DNA from: Clostridiales bacterium
GTDB lineage: Bacteria > Bacillota > Clostridia > Lutisporales > Lutisporaceae
NCBI GenBank assembly: GCA_012522255.1
Contig: JAAYKT010000129.1
Span: 1-13,004 of the forward strand
Direction: 5' to 3'
DNA length: 13,004 nt
Shown here: piece by piece, positions 1 through 7,852 of the stretch
Layout: each line of letters begins with the position of its first letter
How positions within the stretch are numbered: the stretch's first letter is position 1
The notes under the pieces: generated by a model
The model's database searches: none
Seen by the model: only the letters and a program-made list of their open reading frames with translations
What the model was told of the DNA's origin: nothing
Made by a program: the position numbers and the translations under genes

Positions 1-209
1 TACAGCTTTAATGAAATCTGTAAATTGATTTTATCCTCGGCTACGCCTGATTTACTTGATGTGCCCGGATCGATACCACCATGCCCCGGGTCTATTACTA
101 TGATTTTATTCTTGGTGGGAAAACTGTAGTTCATTGCGGGAACTGTATATAAATGATTGAACACCAACAGAAAAAGAACAACTCCCATGGCTATTGCCAG
201 CACTTTCAT
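1..209 (-). CDS. cwlD: CwlD-like N-acetylmuramoyl-L-alanine amidase, 5' part only
   Basis: Only the first 69 codons lie in the window; the gene runs off at position 1. The reading begins MKVLAIAMGVVLFLLVF, a single hydrophobic N-terminal segment that would act as signal anchor. Then comes IIVIDPGHGGIDPG, the first zinc-ligand motif (the His) of the Amidase_3 family, followed by GVAEDKINLQISLK, where the Glu fits the second zinc ligand. Family knowledge: amidases with this short anchor-then-catalytic-domain layout include CwlD, which cleaves the stem peptide from spore peptidoglycan so that muramic delta-lactam can form in the cortex. The ATG at 209 has AGGA about 8 bases upstream; an in-frame GTG at 227 is an alternative start. 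The amidase family call is firm. The CwlD subtype rests on the short anchor and direct entry into the domain, because the rest is not visible. Confidence 0.75.
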   Translation of the reverse strand, partial: MKVLAIAMGVVLFLLVFNHLYTVPAMNYSFPTKNKIIVIDPGHGGIDPGTSSKSGVAEDKINLQISLKL

Positions 210-247
210 TACCTTTTTCCTATTCACTATTAATAAAATTATAATCA

Positions 248-307
248 CCCTCTACCAAATATCTGAACTTCTAATACTTCCGTTATATTAGAATATTTAG
301 CAGAGGG
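248..307 (-). other. Long hairpin in the cwlD leader
   Basis: Arms 248-262 and 293-307 pair over 15 positions (two G-U wobbles in RNA). Inside them, 269-276 and 286-293 pair over 8 more (TTCTAATA with TATTAGAA), leaving a short loop. The hairpin lies between dpaL and cwlD. It could shape the cwlD leader or act as a weak 3' end for dpaL; no clean T-run follows it, so a classical terminator is not supported. Confidence 0.6.
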
Positions 308-311
308 CATG

Positions 312-340
312 TATTATGCATAATTTAATTACCTATGTAC
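312..340 (-). promoter_or_regulatory. Possible forespore (sigma-G/F type) promoter of cwlD
   Basis: On the minus strand a -10-like CATAATA (318-312) lies 17 bases after GTACA (340-336), one mismatch from a G-x-ATA -35. The predicted start would fall at the base of the leader hairpin. In Bacillus subtilis cwlD is under sporulation sigma factors, which agrees. The motif is short, so chance cannot be excluded. Confidence 0.3.
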
Positions 341-426
341 AGTAATTTTCCCGCCTATAATTGCGCAACTAAATAAAACCTTACACTTAAATCCGTATAG
401 TTGGCGAAGATTAAACAGAACTGCAA

Positions 427-1605
427 CTATAACCCTGATATAATTTTGTTATAGCTTGTAGGATCCGTGTCACCTTCCGTGCTTATGACTATTACATTTG
501 AATCCATACCAATGTCCAGGTTTTGTTTTATTTCATTTAAACCTTCGCTTTTCATTATACTGTTTATAAGCCCAAGCCCAGGAGCTCCCGATTCCCCGGA
601 TACTACTTTTTCATCGCACCCTTTGGGATTTGCCAATAGTTTCATTCCTTCTTCGGCTATATAATCCGGGCACGATACAAACAAGTCACCATAGTCCCTC
701 AGTATAGGCCATGCAATGGGATTTGGCTCTCCGCACGATAACCCCGCCATTATTGTTTCCAAATCGCCTGTGACCGCATGAGGTTCACCGTCATTTATCA
801 TGGCAGATTTGTATATGCAGTTCGCTTTTTCCGGTTCCATAATTATTGCTTTGACATCATCACCGTATAAGTTTTTAAAATAGCCCAAAATTGCCGCTGC
901 AAAAGACCCGACACCGGCTTGCAAAATCAGATGGGTGGGCTTTGTTCCTTTGAGTTGCACTTTTATTTCGTGGGCGATTGTCATATAACCCTGCATAACC
1001 CAAAGAGGTATGTCATTGTAACCGTCCATAGCCGTGTCCTGCATTAGTATACCGTTGTTTTCATCCGCATATTTTTTTGCATATCTCACCGCATCATCAT
1101 AATTGCAATCCAATACTTCTACCCTTGCACCTTCTCTTTTAATGTTTTCTATTCTATGTAACGACGAGCCCTTGGGCATAAACACCACGGCTTCAAAACC
1201 CAATTGTTTGGCTGTCCAGGCTATGCCCCTACCATGGTTACCGTCGGTAGCGGTTACAAATAGAATTTTGTCATCTTCAAAATCGAATTTTTTTAGATCG
1301 TCATAACCTAATATACCCGAGGTATATTTTTCAGCCAAATAAACGGCCGAAGCGTAGGATCCCCCCAAAACCTTAAATGCATTTAATCCAAATCTTTTGG
1401 ATTCATCCTTTACATATAGGTTGTTTATTGAAAGTTCCTCAGCCAACCCTTTTAACGCCACTAATGGTGTTTCCTCATACATGGGAAAACTTCTGTGGAA
1501 TTCTATAATTTCTTCTGCCTTTGCGGAGTTTAAGTGGTCAAGGGCAGTTCTTTCTTTCGCCTGATAATTGTTAAAAACCCATTCGATTTTTGCATCATTT
1601 TTCAC
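427..1605 (-). CDS. dpaL: Diaminopropionate ammonia-lyase (PLP-dependent)
   Basis: A 392-residue fold-type II PLP enzyme of the YgeX/DpaL family, which converts 2,3-diaminopropionate (D and L) to pyruvate and two ammonia in the cytosol. Visible motifs: KDESKRFGLNAFKVLGG with the Schiff-base Lys at 78; TATDGNHGRGIAW with Asp121, matching the catalytic Asp of the E. coli enzyme (Lys77 and Asp120 there, an offset of one); a glycine-rich QAGVGSFAAAILG at about 229-241 for cofactor phosphate binding; and GESGAPGLGL near 337. Length matches the family (about 400). Cys263 and Cys291 lie near where a disulfide is described in the E. coli enzyme. The start is supported by AGGTG four bases before the ATG. 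It follows prfB after that gene's terminator and a repeat-filled 160-base gap, so it probably has its own promoter, which I could not place. Confidence 0.93.
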   Translation of the reverse strand: MKNDAKIEWVFNNYQAKERTALDHLNSAKAEEIIEFHRSFPMYEETPLVALKGLAEELSINNLYVKDESKRFGLNAFKVLGGSYASAVYLAEKYTSGILGYDDLKKFDFEDDKILFVTATDGNHGRGIAWTAKQLGFEAVVFMPKGSSLHRIENIKREGARVEVLDCNYDDAVRYAKKYADENNGILMQDTAMDGYNDIPLWVMQGYMTIAHEIKVQLKGTKPTHLILQAGVGSFAAAILGYFKNLYGDDVKAIIMEPEKANCIYKSAMINDGEPHAVTGDLETIMAGLSCGEPNPIAWPILRDYGDLFVSCPDYIAEEGMKLLANPKGCDEKVVSGESGAPGLGLINSIMKSEGLNEIKQNLDIGMDSNVIVISTEGDTDPTSYNKIISGL

Positions 1606-1632
1606 CTATTTATCCCCCTTTTTTATATGTTT

Positions 1633-1688
1633 CTGACTTTTGACTCTGGACTCAATTTAGATCTCAGAACTCAGATCTCAGAGCTCAG
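1633..1688. repeat. Heptanucleotide tandem repeat, eight units
   Basis: Eight units of 7 bases in register. On the plus strand the four rightmost are AGCTCAG, ATCTCAG, AACTCAG and ATCTCAG; the others are degenerate (AATTTAG, TGGACTC, TTGACTC, CTGACTT). The array lies directly before palindromic repeat copy A in the prfB-dpaL gap. Confidence 0.7.
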
Positions 1689-1694
1689 TAGTTT

Positions 1695-1746
1695 GGGTAT
1701 TCCTTTGGGGTCAAGATCCTTCGGCAAGCCTAAGGATGACAATATC
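1695..1746 (-). repeat. Dispersed palindromic repeat, copy A
   Basis: On the minus strand it reads GTCATCCTTAGGCTTGCCG then AAGGATCTTGACCCC and AAAGGAATACCC. The core ATCCTT-A-GGC-TT-GCC-G-AAGGAT is almost a perfect hairpin. The same element occurs at 2959-3001, 3034-3066 and 9837-9881. Confidence 0.85.
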
Positions 1747-1754
1747 CCGCATCC

Positions 1755-1781
1755 AAAAAAACAGACCTAAGCCTGTTTTTT
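1755..1781 (-). terminator. Rho-independent terminator of prfB
   Basis: Minus strand AAAAAACAG pairs with CTGTTTTTT around an 8-base loop, extendable by a C-G and a G-U pair, and ends in a run of seven T. The stem overlaps the prfB stop codon. Confidence 0.8.
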
Positions 1782-2874
1782 CCATATCAAATATGCATTT
1801 ATAAATCTGTCCAAATCCCCATCCATTACACCATTTACGTTGCCTACTTCTTCGCCGGTTCTGTGGTCTTTTACCATACTGTATGGGTGAAATACATAGG
1901 ATCTTATTTGGCTCCCCCAGGCTATCTCCCTATATTCCCCTTTTATATCCTCAATTTTATCCTTTTGTTCCTGTTCCTTTATTTCCAAAAGCTTTGCGTA
2001 GAGAACTTTCATTGCCATTTCCTTATTACTGTGCTGAGACCTTTCATTTTGGCATTGAACTGTTGTGCCTGTCGGTATGTGAGTTATCCTTACGGCAGAA
2101 TCGGTTTTGTTTACATGCTGGCCGCCGGCTCCGCCACTGCGATAGGTGTCAATCCTCAGATCATCGGGATTTATATCTATTGCAACGCTGTCATCCAATT
2201 CCGGCATTACATCGACAGAAGCAAAAGAAGTATGACGCTTGCCCGCCGAATCAAAAGGAGATATGCGCACCAATCTGTGAACTCCTTTTTCCGATTTTAG
2301 ATATCCGTATACATTTTCCCCTTCAATCAAAAGGGTTGCGTTTTTGATACCTGCTTCTGTATCCTTCAACATATCCAATATGGTTACTGTATACCCATTT
2401 TGCTCCGCCCAGCGAGTATACATACGAAGAAGCATGACAGCCCAATCCTGCGCCTCGGTACCGCCGGCCCCTGCATGGATTGTGAATATGGCATTGTTTT
2501 TGTCGTAATCGCCGGTTAAAAGCGTTTCTATGGTAAATCTATCTACCTCATCCTTTAATTCATTGAATTCTTTTTCTATTTCGCTTAGCAATGATTTGTC
2601 GTTTTCTTCTTCACATAAATCCAGCAAGGCATTAAAGTCCTCGTAGGTGTTCTTTAAACCTTTTATTTGATCTATTTTTTCCTTTAGCCTTTTAGATCTT
2701 TGCAGTATTTTAGCGGCTTCTTCCGAATCCTCCCAAAAACTTTGTTTTTCCATCTTTTGTTCTAAGTCGAACAGCCGGGTTTTTAATCTATCCGGGTCAA
2801 AGAGACACCTCTATTTCTTTAATCGATTCTTCCAATTCCGGCAATTGTGTTTTGTATTTGTCAAGTTCAATCAT
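1767..2874 (-). CDS. prfB: Peptide chain release factor 2, with programmed +1 frameshift
   Basis: RF2 recognises UGA and UAA and triggers peptide release on the ribosome. The gene is in two frames: 25 codons from ATG 2874 (preceded by AGGAGG at ideal spacing) to an in-frame TGA at 2799-2797, then the +1 frame from 2798 to 1767, giving 368 residues (B. subtilis about 366). Reading only the long frame from ATG 2753 would drop 40 residues. Motifs in full-length numbering: the SPF tripeptide that reads the stop codon at 205-207, and GGQ (RSGGAGGQHVNK) at 250-252, the same positions as in E. coli RF2. It follows secA, as in Bacillus, but with a 234-base repeat-bearing gap. Regulation is autogenous: low RF2 stalls at the TGA and favours the shift. 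Confidence 0.95.
2796..2812 (-). promoter_or_regulatory. prfB +1 programmed frameshift site
   Basis: Minus strand AGAGGTG (2812-2806), spacer TCT, slippery codon CTT (2802-2800), stop TGA (2799-2797), then C. A Shine-Dalgarno-like stimulator three bases before CTT-TGA-C is the known RF2 recoding signal. After the shift, translation continues GAC CCG GAT (Asp-Pro-Asp). Confidence 0.96.
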
Positions 2875-2924
2875 AATTTTCCTCCTAATATATAAGATTC
2901 CGGACTCCAGTCCCTTGCCTCTTG

Positions 2925-2959
2925 CTTCAACTTAGGCCTCAGAGCTTAGGGGTTAGGGT
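2925..2959. repeat. Degenerate heptanucleotide repeat, five units
   Basis: Plus-strand units CTTCAAC, TTAGGCC, TCAGAGC, TTAGGGG and TTAGGGT run in register straight into the palindromic element at 2959. Confidence 0.5.
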
Positions 2960-3066
2960 ATTCCTTTGGGGTCAAGATTCTTCGCTGACGCTCAGAATGA
3001 CAGTTGCGATACAGAACTGCATATCACGATGCTGTCATCCTGAGACTTGCCGTAGGATCTTGACCC
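2959..3066. repeat. Composite palindromic repeat (copies B and C, inverted pair)
   Basis: Copy B (2959-3001) has the orientation of copy A, with hairpin ends ATTCT and AGAAT instead of ATCCT and AGGAT, a compensatory change. Copy C (3034-3066) is inverted. A spacer containing CATATCACGAT joins them. The same composite layout, including the spacer, occurs at 9790-9881. It fills most of the secA-prfB gap. Confidence 0.85.
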
Positions 3067-3088
3067 TCAACGCCCTGCCCTTATGCCA

Positions 3089-3123
3089 GAGTCAAGAATC
3101 CAAAATCCGGAGACAGGATCCTA
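3089..3123. repeat. Heptanucleotide repeat, five units, reaching the secA stop codon
   Basis: Units GAGTCAA, GAATCCA, AAATCCG, GAGACAG and GATCCTA in register on the plus strand. The last unit contains the secA stop codon (3121-3123). Confidence 0.5.
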
Positions 3124-3128
3124 TCTCC
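3109..3128 (-). terminator. 20-base palindrome at the secA stop, weak terminator candidate
   Basis: Minus strand GGAGATAGGATCCTGTCTCC is self-complementary apart from two G-U positions and overlaps the stop codon. Only GGATTTTGG follows, so termination would be weak. It may equally be part of the neighbouring repeats. Confidence 0.3.
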
Positions 3129-5712
3129 CGCAGCATTTCTTATATTTCTTGCCGCTGCCGCAAGGGCAAGGGTCGTTTCTGCCTACTTTTGTTTCTTTTA
3201 CCACGGGTTTTCTGACACCTCCGCCGCCACCTTCGTTCGTTGCAACCGGCTCGGCTACCTTTTCCCTCTGTGGTATTCTGTTAACACTGACATTAAAAAT
3301 GTATTTAACCGTATCTATTTTGATGCTTTTTACAAGGTCCATGAACATATCATAACCTTCCACCTGATATGCCTGAACAGGGTCTTGCTGGCCGTAAGCC
3401 CTCAGATTTATGCCTTCCCTCAATTGGTCCATGGCATCCAAATGATCCATCCATTTAGTATCTACAACTCTGAGCAATATAACCCTTTCCAGTTCCCTCA
3501 TGTCCGCGCTGCCTATCTCAGCCTCTTTTTTCTCATAAAGTTCAAGGCTTTTGTTTAAAAGGGTTTCCTTAAGCTCCTCTCTGTCCATGCCTTCTACTTC
3601 TTCTTTTTTCATGCTTCTCTTGGGCAGATAAACCGATTGCAGATATTCCAAAAGCCCCGCTATATCCCATTCTTCGGGATATTGGCTCCCCACTGTGTAA
3701 GCATCTACCGCATCTGATACTAACTCTTTTAGCATATCTAAGACAGAGGTCTTTATGTCCTCGCCCATAAGTACCTGGCGCCTCTGAGCGTATATAACTT
3801 CTCTTTGTTTATTCATTACGTTATCATATTGAAGCACGTGTTTTCTAATATCAAAGTTTCTGCCTTCTACTTTCTTTTGCGCGTTTTCTATGGATTTGGT
3901 TAGAAGGCCGTGTTCTATAGGCATGTCTTCTTCCATACCCAAGGTTTCTACCAGACCCATTAATTTTTCAGAGCCGAAAAGTTTCATCAAATCATCTTCA
4001 AGGGAAATATAAAATCTGCTGCTTCCCATGTCCCCCTGCCTCCCGGAACGTCCGCGAAGCTGGTTATCTATACGTCTGGATTCGTGTCTTTCCGTGCCTA
4101 TTACATGAAGTCCGCCCAGTTCCTTTACTCCGTCACCCAAGACGATGTCGGTTCCTCTTCCCGCCATGTTGGTAGATATCGTAACCGAGTTCATCTGTCC
4201 CGCTTTTGCGATGATTTCTGCTTCCTTATCATGATATTTGGCATTAAGCACCTCGTGGGTCACTCCTCTTTTCTTTAGCATGCTGCTTAAGAGTTCTGAT
4301 TTTTCTATAGAAATAGTGCCCACCAAAACCGGCTGTCCCTGTCCGTGAAGTTCTATTATTTCATCAACTACCGCATTGAACTTACCTCTTTCATTTTTGT
4401 AAACGACATCAGGGTAGTCCGCTCTTATCATAGGCATATTCGTAGGAATAACCACAACATCAAGATTATATATTGCTCTGAATTCATCTTCTTCTGTTTT
4501 GGCAGTACCTGTCATGCCTGCAAGTTTTTCATACATTCTGAAATAGTTTTGAAAGGTAATGGTAGCAAGAGTTTGGCTCTCTCTTTCCACTTTTACCCCT
4601 TCTTTGGCTTCAATAGCCTGGTGCAGCCCCTCACTGTAGCGCCTGCCCATCATCAACCTTCCGGTGAACTCATCGACTATTATTACTTCTCCGTCTTTGA
4701 CTACATAATCTATATCTCTTTTCATAATGGCTCTTGCCTTTAAAGCTTGATTTATATGATGCTGGATCTCCATATTATCCGGGTCTGCCAGATTTTCTAT
4801 GCCAAAAAACTTTTCCGCTTTCGCCACGCCAGTGTCAGTCAAAAGTACCGACTTTGCTTTGGGGTCAACGGTATAGTCTCCTTTTTTCTTAATATCATCC
4901 TCATTTTCATCAGGACTGCCATCCCAGTATTGAGACAAAAGTTCCGAACGGCTTTCCTCTTTAGTGTCTTCCCCTCTTTTAAGGGTCTTAACAAAACTGT
5001 CTGCGGCAAAGTACAAATTGGTGGACTTTTCCCCCACGCCGGATATGATAAGAGGGGTTCGGGCTTCATCCACAAGGATACTGTCAACCTCGTCTACAAT
5101 GGCATAGTTAAGTTCTCTTTGAACCATTTGCTCTCTGTATATAACCATGTTATCTCTTAAATAATCAAAACCGAATTCATTGTTTGTTCCATAGGTTATG
5201 TCACTTTTATAAGCCTGCTGTCTTTCTCCGCTATCAAGGCCGTGAACAATAAGACCCACGGAAAGACCTAAAAACTTGTATATCTGTCCCATCCATTCGC
5301 TGTCACGTGTTGCCAAATAATCGTTAACCGTAATGACATGTACCCCTTTGCCTTCCAAAGCATTCAAATATACCGGCAAGGTTGCTACCAAGGTCTTGCC
5401 TTCTCCGGTTTTCATTTCCGCTATCCTGCCTTGATGGAGTACGATACCGCCTATCAGCTGAACTCTGAAATGCCTCATGCCCAAAGTTCTTTTAGAAGCC
5501 TCCCGGACTACCGCAAAGGCTTCGGGCAATATATCATCCAGTGTTTCCCCCTGCACAAGCCTTTGTCTGAATTCAAGGGTTTTGGCTTTTAGCTCATCAT
5601 CGTTTAGAACCTGTATTTCACTTTCCAATGCTTCTATTTCATCTGCAATTTTCTCAATCTTTTTTATTTCTCTTTCGTTTTCATTACCAAATAGTTTCCC
5701 AAAAAAAGACAT
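3121..5712 (-). CDS. secA: Protein translocase ATPase SecA
   Basis: 863 residues. SecA is the peripheral motor that drives unfolded preproteins through SecYEG. Visible in order: Walker A region EMKTGEGKTLVA (about 99-110); DYLATRD; DEVD with DEARTPLIISG (207-224); VDEFTGR with MMGRRYSEGLHQA (347-366); LAGMTGTAKTE (397-407); NMAGRGTDI and GTERHESRRIDNQLRGRSGRQGD in the second helicase half; and a C-terminal zinc finger CPCGSGKKYKKCC that contacts SecB or ribosomes in known SecAs. An acidic stretch around 246-278 (GEDTKEESRSE onward) lengthens the preprotein-binding part relative to the B. subtilis protein (841 residues). Start: ATG 5712 opens MSFFGKLFGNENE and has AGAGGTG eight bases upstream; the ATG 45 bases further out lacks a site and adds non-SecA residues. 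Confidence 0.97.
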   Translation of the reverse strand: MSFFGKLFGNENEREIKKIEKIADEIEALESEIQVLNDDELKAKTLEFRQRLVQGETLDDILPEAFAVVREASKRTLGMRHFRVQLIGGIVLHQGRIAEMKTGEGKTLVATLPVYLNALEGKGVHVITVNDYLATRDSEWMGQIYKFLGLSVGLIVHGLDSGERQQAYKSDITYGTNNEFGFDYLRDNMVIYREQMVQRELNYAIVDEVDSILVDEARTPLIISGVGEKSTNLYFAADSFVKTLKRGEDTKEESRSELLSQYWDGSPDENEDDIKKKGDYTVDPKAKSVLLTDTGVAKAEKFFGIENLADPDNMEIQHHINQALKARAIMKRDIDYVVKDGEVIIVDEFTGRLMMGRRYSEGLHQAIEAKEGVKVERESQTLATITFQNYFRMYEKLAGMTGTAKTEEDEFRAIYNLDVVVIPTNMPMIRADYPDVVYKNERGKFNAVVDEIIELHGQGQPVLVGTISIEKSELLSSMLKKRGVTHEVLNAKYHDKEAEIIAKAGQMNSVTISTNMAGRGTDIVLGDGVKELGGLHVIGTERHESRRIDNQLRGRSGRQGDMGSSRFYISLEDDLMKLFGSEKLMGLVETLGMEEDMPIEHGLLTKSIENAQKKVEGRNFDIRKHVLQYDNVMNKQREVIYAQRRQVLMGEDIKTSVLDMLKELVSDAVDAYTVGSQYPEEWDIAGLLEYLQSVYLPKRSMKKEEVEGMDREELKETLLNKSLELYEKKEAEIGSADMRELERVILLRVVDTKWMDHLDAMDQLREGINLRAYGQQDPVQAYQVEGYDMFMDLVKSIKIDTVKYIFNVSVNRIPQREKVAEPVATNEGGGGGVRKPVVKETKVGRNDPCPCGSGKKYKKCCGR

Positions 5713-5744
5713 AGTAATTTCACCTCTATAATTTCCGTTATAAG

Positions 5745-5765
5745 AAGAGGATAGCACATCCTCTT
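5745..5765 (-). other. Perfect hairpin in the secA leader
   Basis: AAGAGGAT (5745-5752) and ATCCTCTT (5758-5765) pair over 8 bases around a 5-base loop, about 33 bases before the secA ATG. No T-run follows, so it is better read as a leader structure than a terminator. The remaining 5766-5915 is AT-rich; I see no gene and no convincing promoter in it. Confidence 0.45.
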
Positions 5766-5915
5766 ACAAATTAAACATTTATATTTCAATAATATATTGT
5801 CTAAATCCAAAGATTTTAGCAAAATCCATCTGAATTCAGCATTATTAATTTTATCATAATGAATAATCTTCAGCAAGAATTCTTCAAATGAAAAAGAAAT
5901 GGAAAATATTCATGG

Positions 5916-6004
5916 TTACTGTTTACACTATAACCTACCAATTATATCAAATTATTGTATTTCTGACATTAAAATCATTAGTAAAATAACATGCGAAATG
6001 CAGC
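5916..6004. repeat. Second dispersed repeat family, copy 1
   Basis: About 89 bases starting TTACTGTTTACACTATA and containing CAAATTATTGTATTT (5948-5962). It aligns along its length, same orientation, with 10625-10711. Both copies start within a few bases of the stop codon of a minus-strand gene linked to cyclic-di-GMP (the DUF5317 gene here, GGDEF-EAL there). Confidence 0.7.
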
Positions 6005-6007
6005 CAC

Positions 6008-6559
6008 TTAAACACTTTTGTCTGCCATAAGACGCTGTATATAAACAAAAACCCCTAAAGACATGACTATATCCCCTATACTCACCACATAAGAAAAGAA
6101 ACCGTTTCTTCCGATGGGAAAAACATCTCCCAAAAACCATAGTTTTGTAGAAGGTTCCATCAGGCTATGGATAATGTCCGATTTTTCTGCAATAGTTGCT
6201 ATATTGCGTATAAGTCCCGCCTTTTCCAACGCCCATATAGAAACCGGCATTTGTCCGCCATTCGCAAGTATTACCATAAGATTCAACAGCACTCCCACGG
6301 CCATTATTTGAAAAGACAGTTTTTTTATATTCATAGCTATACCTATGAGTAATAACAGATATGAAAAAGAATGTATATAAAATATATAGTTTTTTACAAA
6401 ATTGTTTCCTCCGGAGGCATAAAAAACAGACCCATATTCTAAAACAAAGGATGATACTATTAAGTACCAGCCTTTTATTTCTTCTTTACCTATATTTGTA
6501 AACTTTCCACCTCTTATTTTACCTATTATCAACGATACGGCAAGGCTTTCAACTAACAT
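6008..6559 (-). CDS. DUF5317-like integral membrane protein
   Basis: 183 residues with about five hydrophobic segments (roughly 1-13, 30-48, 57-78, 82-100 and 160-177). The conserved-looking parts are ILANGGQMPVSIWAL (98-112), then LWFLGDVFPIGRNGFFSYVVSIGDIVMSLGVFVY near the end. This pattern recalls the DUF5317 family, which has no known function. Its ATG overlaps the last 11 bases of the HD-GYP gene, with GAGGGG upstream inside that gene, so the two are almost certainly translationally coupled. It closes the four-gene unit; secA follows about 295 bases later with no obvious terminator between. The overlap suggests it works with the HD-GYP enzyme at the membrane, but that is inference. Confidence 0.75.
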   Translation of the reverse strand: MLVESLAVSLIIGKIRGGKFTNIGKEEIKGWYLIVSSFVLEYGSVFYASGGNNFVKNYIFYIHSFSYLLLLIGIAMNIKKLSFQIMAVGVLLNLMVILANGGQMPVSIWALEKAGLIRNIATIAEKSDIIHSLMEPSTKLWFLGDVFPIGRNGFFSYVVSIGDIVMSLGVFVYIQRLMADKSV

Positions 6560-7814
6560 TCCCTTGTAACCCCTCTTTTTCTTCTATCATTTTTATAAAT
6601 TCGTTTGCAATTTTTGGGTTAAAGAAAACTCCGATATCTCTTTTGATTATCCCCATTGACTCATCCAAGGTCATGGCCTTACGATAAGGCCTGTCCGATG
6701 TCAAAGCATCAAATACATCAACAATACACAAAATACCTGCTTCGGTAGATATTTCTTTATCCTTAATCCCTTGGGGATATCCTTTCCCATCAAATCTTTC
6801 ATGGTGGCATAGGATTATACTTGCCACATCCTTTAAAAAATTTATTTCCTTAATTATTCTTGCACCTATCTCCGAATGTTCCTTTATCTTGCTATACTCA
6901 TCTTCAGTCAACGAACCGGGCTTGTTTAGAATATTTTCATCGATACCTATTTTACCGACATCATGAAGCATGGCGGCTATTCTTAAGTTTTCAATCCTTT
7001 TATCATTGAGCCCCATTCTTTTAGCCAACTTGCATGATAATTCGCAAACTCTCATGGAATGACCTTGAGTATAAGGATCCTTTTCTTCTACCGCCTGGCA
7101 TAATGCTCTTACCGTATCTACATAGATTTTTTTCATATCAACATACATTTTAAAGGAATAACGGGCAAGGAGTAATGGGCCGAAAAACAGCAGTACTCCT
7201 ATAGTTCCATAATTATTATAGGCTATTGCCATAATTATACCTAAAGGGGCAATAGCAAAATTATCTCTGATAACCCAAAATACATTGGACCGTATAATTT
7301 TCAAGGCATTCTCGTTCGTCAAAATCGCCATTAAAAAAGCCATAATAAAATTGTTAACCAATATATAAATAGCTAAAGCAAACGTAATAGGCACAATATT
7401 TATTATTTCCAATTGTCCAGGAATACCGCCTAAGGCTTCATAGCTAATACCTGCCAAGCCTATTGAAAGCATTATATTTGCGCCGTTAAAAAATGTCTTA
7501 TATATAGGGGTGTTAAATATGTGATAATGTTTATCATCTTTTGAAACATACCGAAACATTATACCCAAAGTTGAAATCCAACATGCCTGAGGTACTCCTA
7601 AAACCAACATAAGGGTAAGCCCAATGGCAAAACCAACAGACAAACCTCTTTCATTTGGAGTTTCAACGGCTAAAGATTCTGTCGCTACCGACAACACAAG
7701 AAAGAACAAAAACGTTTTATAGTTTATAGTTCCTGCATTTTTAAAAGTTAACAAAAAAAATAAAAAGCCAAGTCCAATAATAAATGTTAAATACTGCTTT
7801 AACTTTTTTGGCAT
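6549..7814 (-). CDS. Membrane HD-GYP domain cyclic-di-GMP phosphodiesterase
   Basis: 421 residues. Residues 1-220 are strongly hydrophobic, about six to seven membrane spans (for example 8-23, 35-50, 59-77, 139-165 and 186-217), with few long loops. A short linker (YVDMKKIYVDTVRALCQAVE) leads into a full HD-GYP domain: DPYTQGHSMRV (246-256), HDVGKIGI with His-Asp at 284-285, EHSEIGARI (312-320), CHHERFDGKGYPQG with Gly-Tyr-Pro at 345-347, and VDVFDALTSDRPYR (365-378). All metal and signature residues are present, so hydrolysis of cyclic-di-GMP is expected on the cytosolic face. AGGTG lies six bases before the ATG. The membrane part resembles a multi-span sensor rather than a single anchor. 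It lies 38 bases after the peptide gene and overlaps the DUF5317 gene. Confidence 0.9.
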   Translation of the reverse strand: MPKKLKQYLTFIIGLGFLFFLLTFKNAGTINYKTFLFFLVLSVATESLAVETPNERGLSVGFAIGLTLMLVLGVPQACWISTLGIMFRYVSKDDKHYHIFNTPIYKTFFNGANIMLSIGLAGISYEALGGIPGQLEIINIVPITFALAIYILVNNFIMAFLMAILTNENALKIIRSNVFWVIRDNFAIAPLGIIMAIAYNNYGTIGVLLFFGPLLLARYSFKMYVDMKKIYVDTVRALCQAVEEKDPYTQGHSMRVCELSCKLAKRMGLNDKRIENLRIAAMLHDVGKIGIDENILNKPGSLTEDEYSKIKEHSEIGARIIKEINFLKDVASIILCHHERFDGKGYPQGIKDKEISTEAGILCIVDVFDALTSDRPYRKAMTLDESMGIIKRDIGVFFNPKIANEFIKMIEEKEGLQGNVS

Positions 7815-7852
7815 TATTTCACCTCAATATAAGTTGGCCGACATTCCGTTAT

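Noticed and set aside
1863..2347. Two plus-strand ORFs of about 150 codons
   Set aside because: Antisense to conserved prfB, no ribosome sites, no recognisable domains.
4345..5160. Plus-strand ORFs of 132 and 137 codons
   Set aside because: Shadows antisense to the fully conserved secA coding sequence.
5713..5757. ATG 5757 as secA start
   Set aside because: Adds 15 residues foreign to SecA and overlaps the leader hairpin; ATG 5712 has its own ribosome site and the usual SecA N-terminus.
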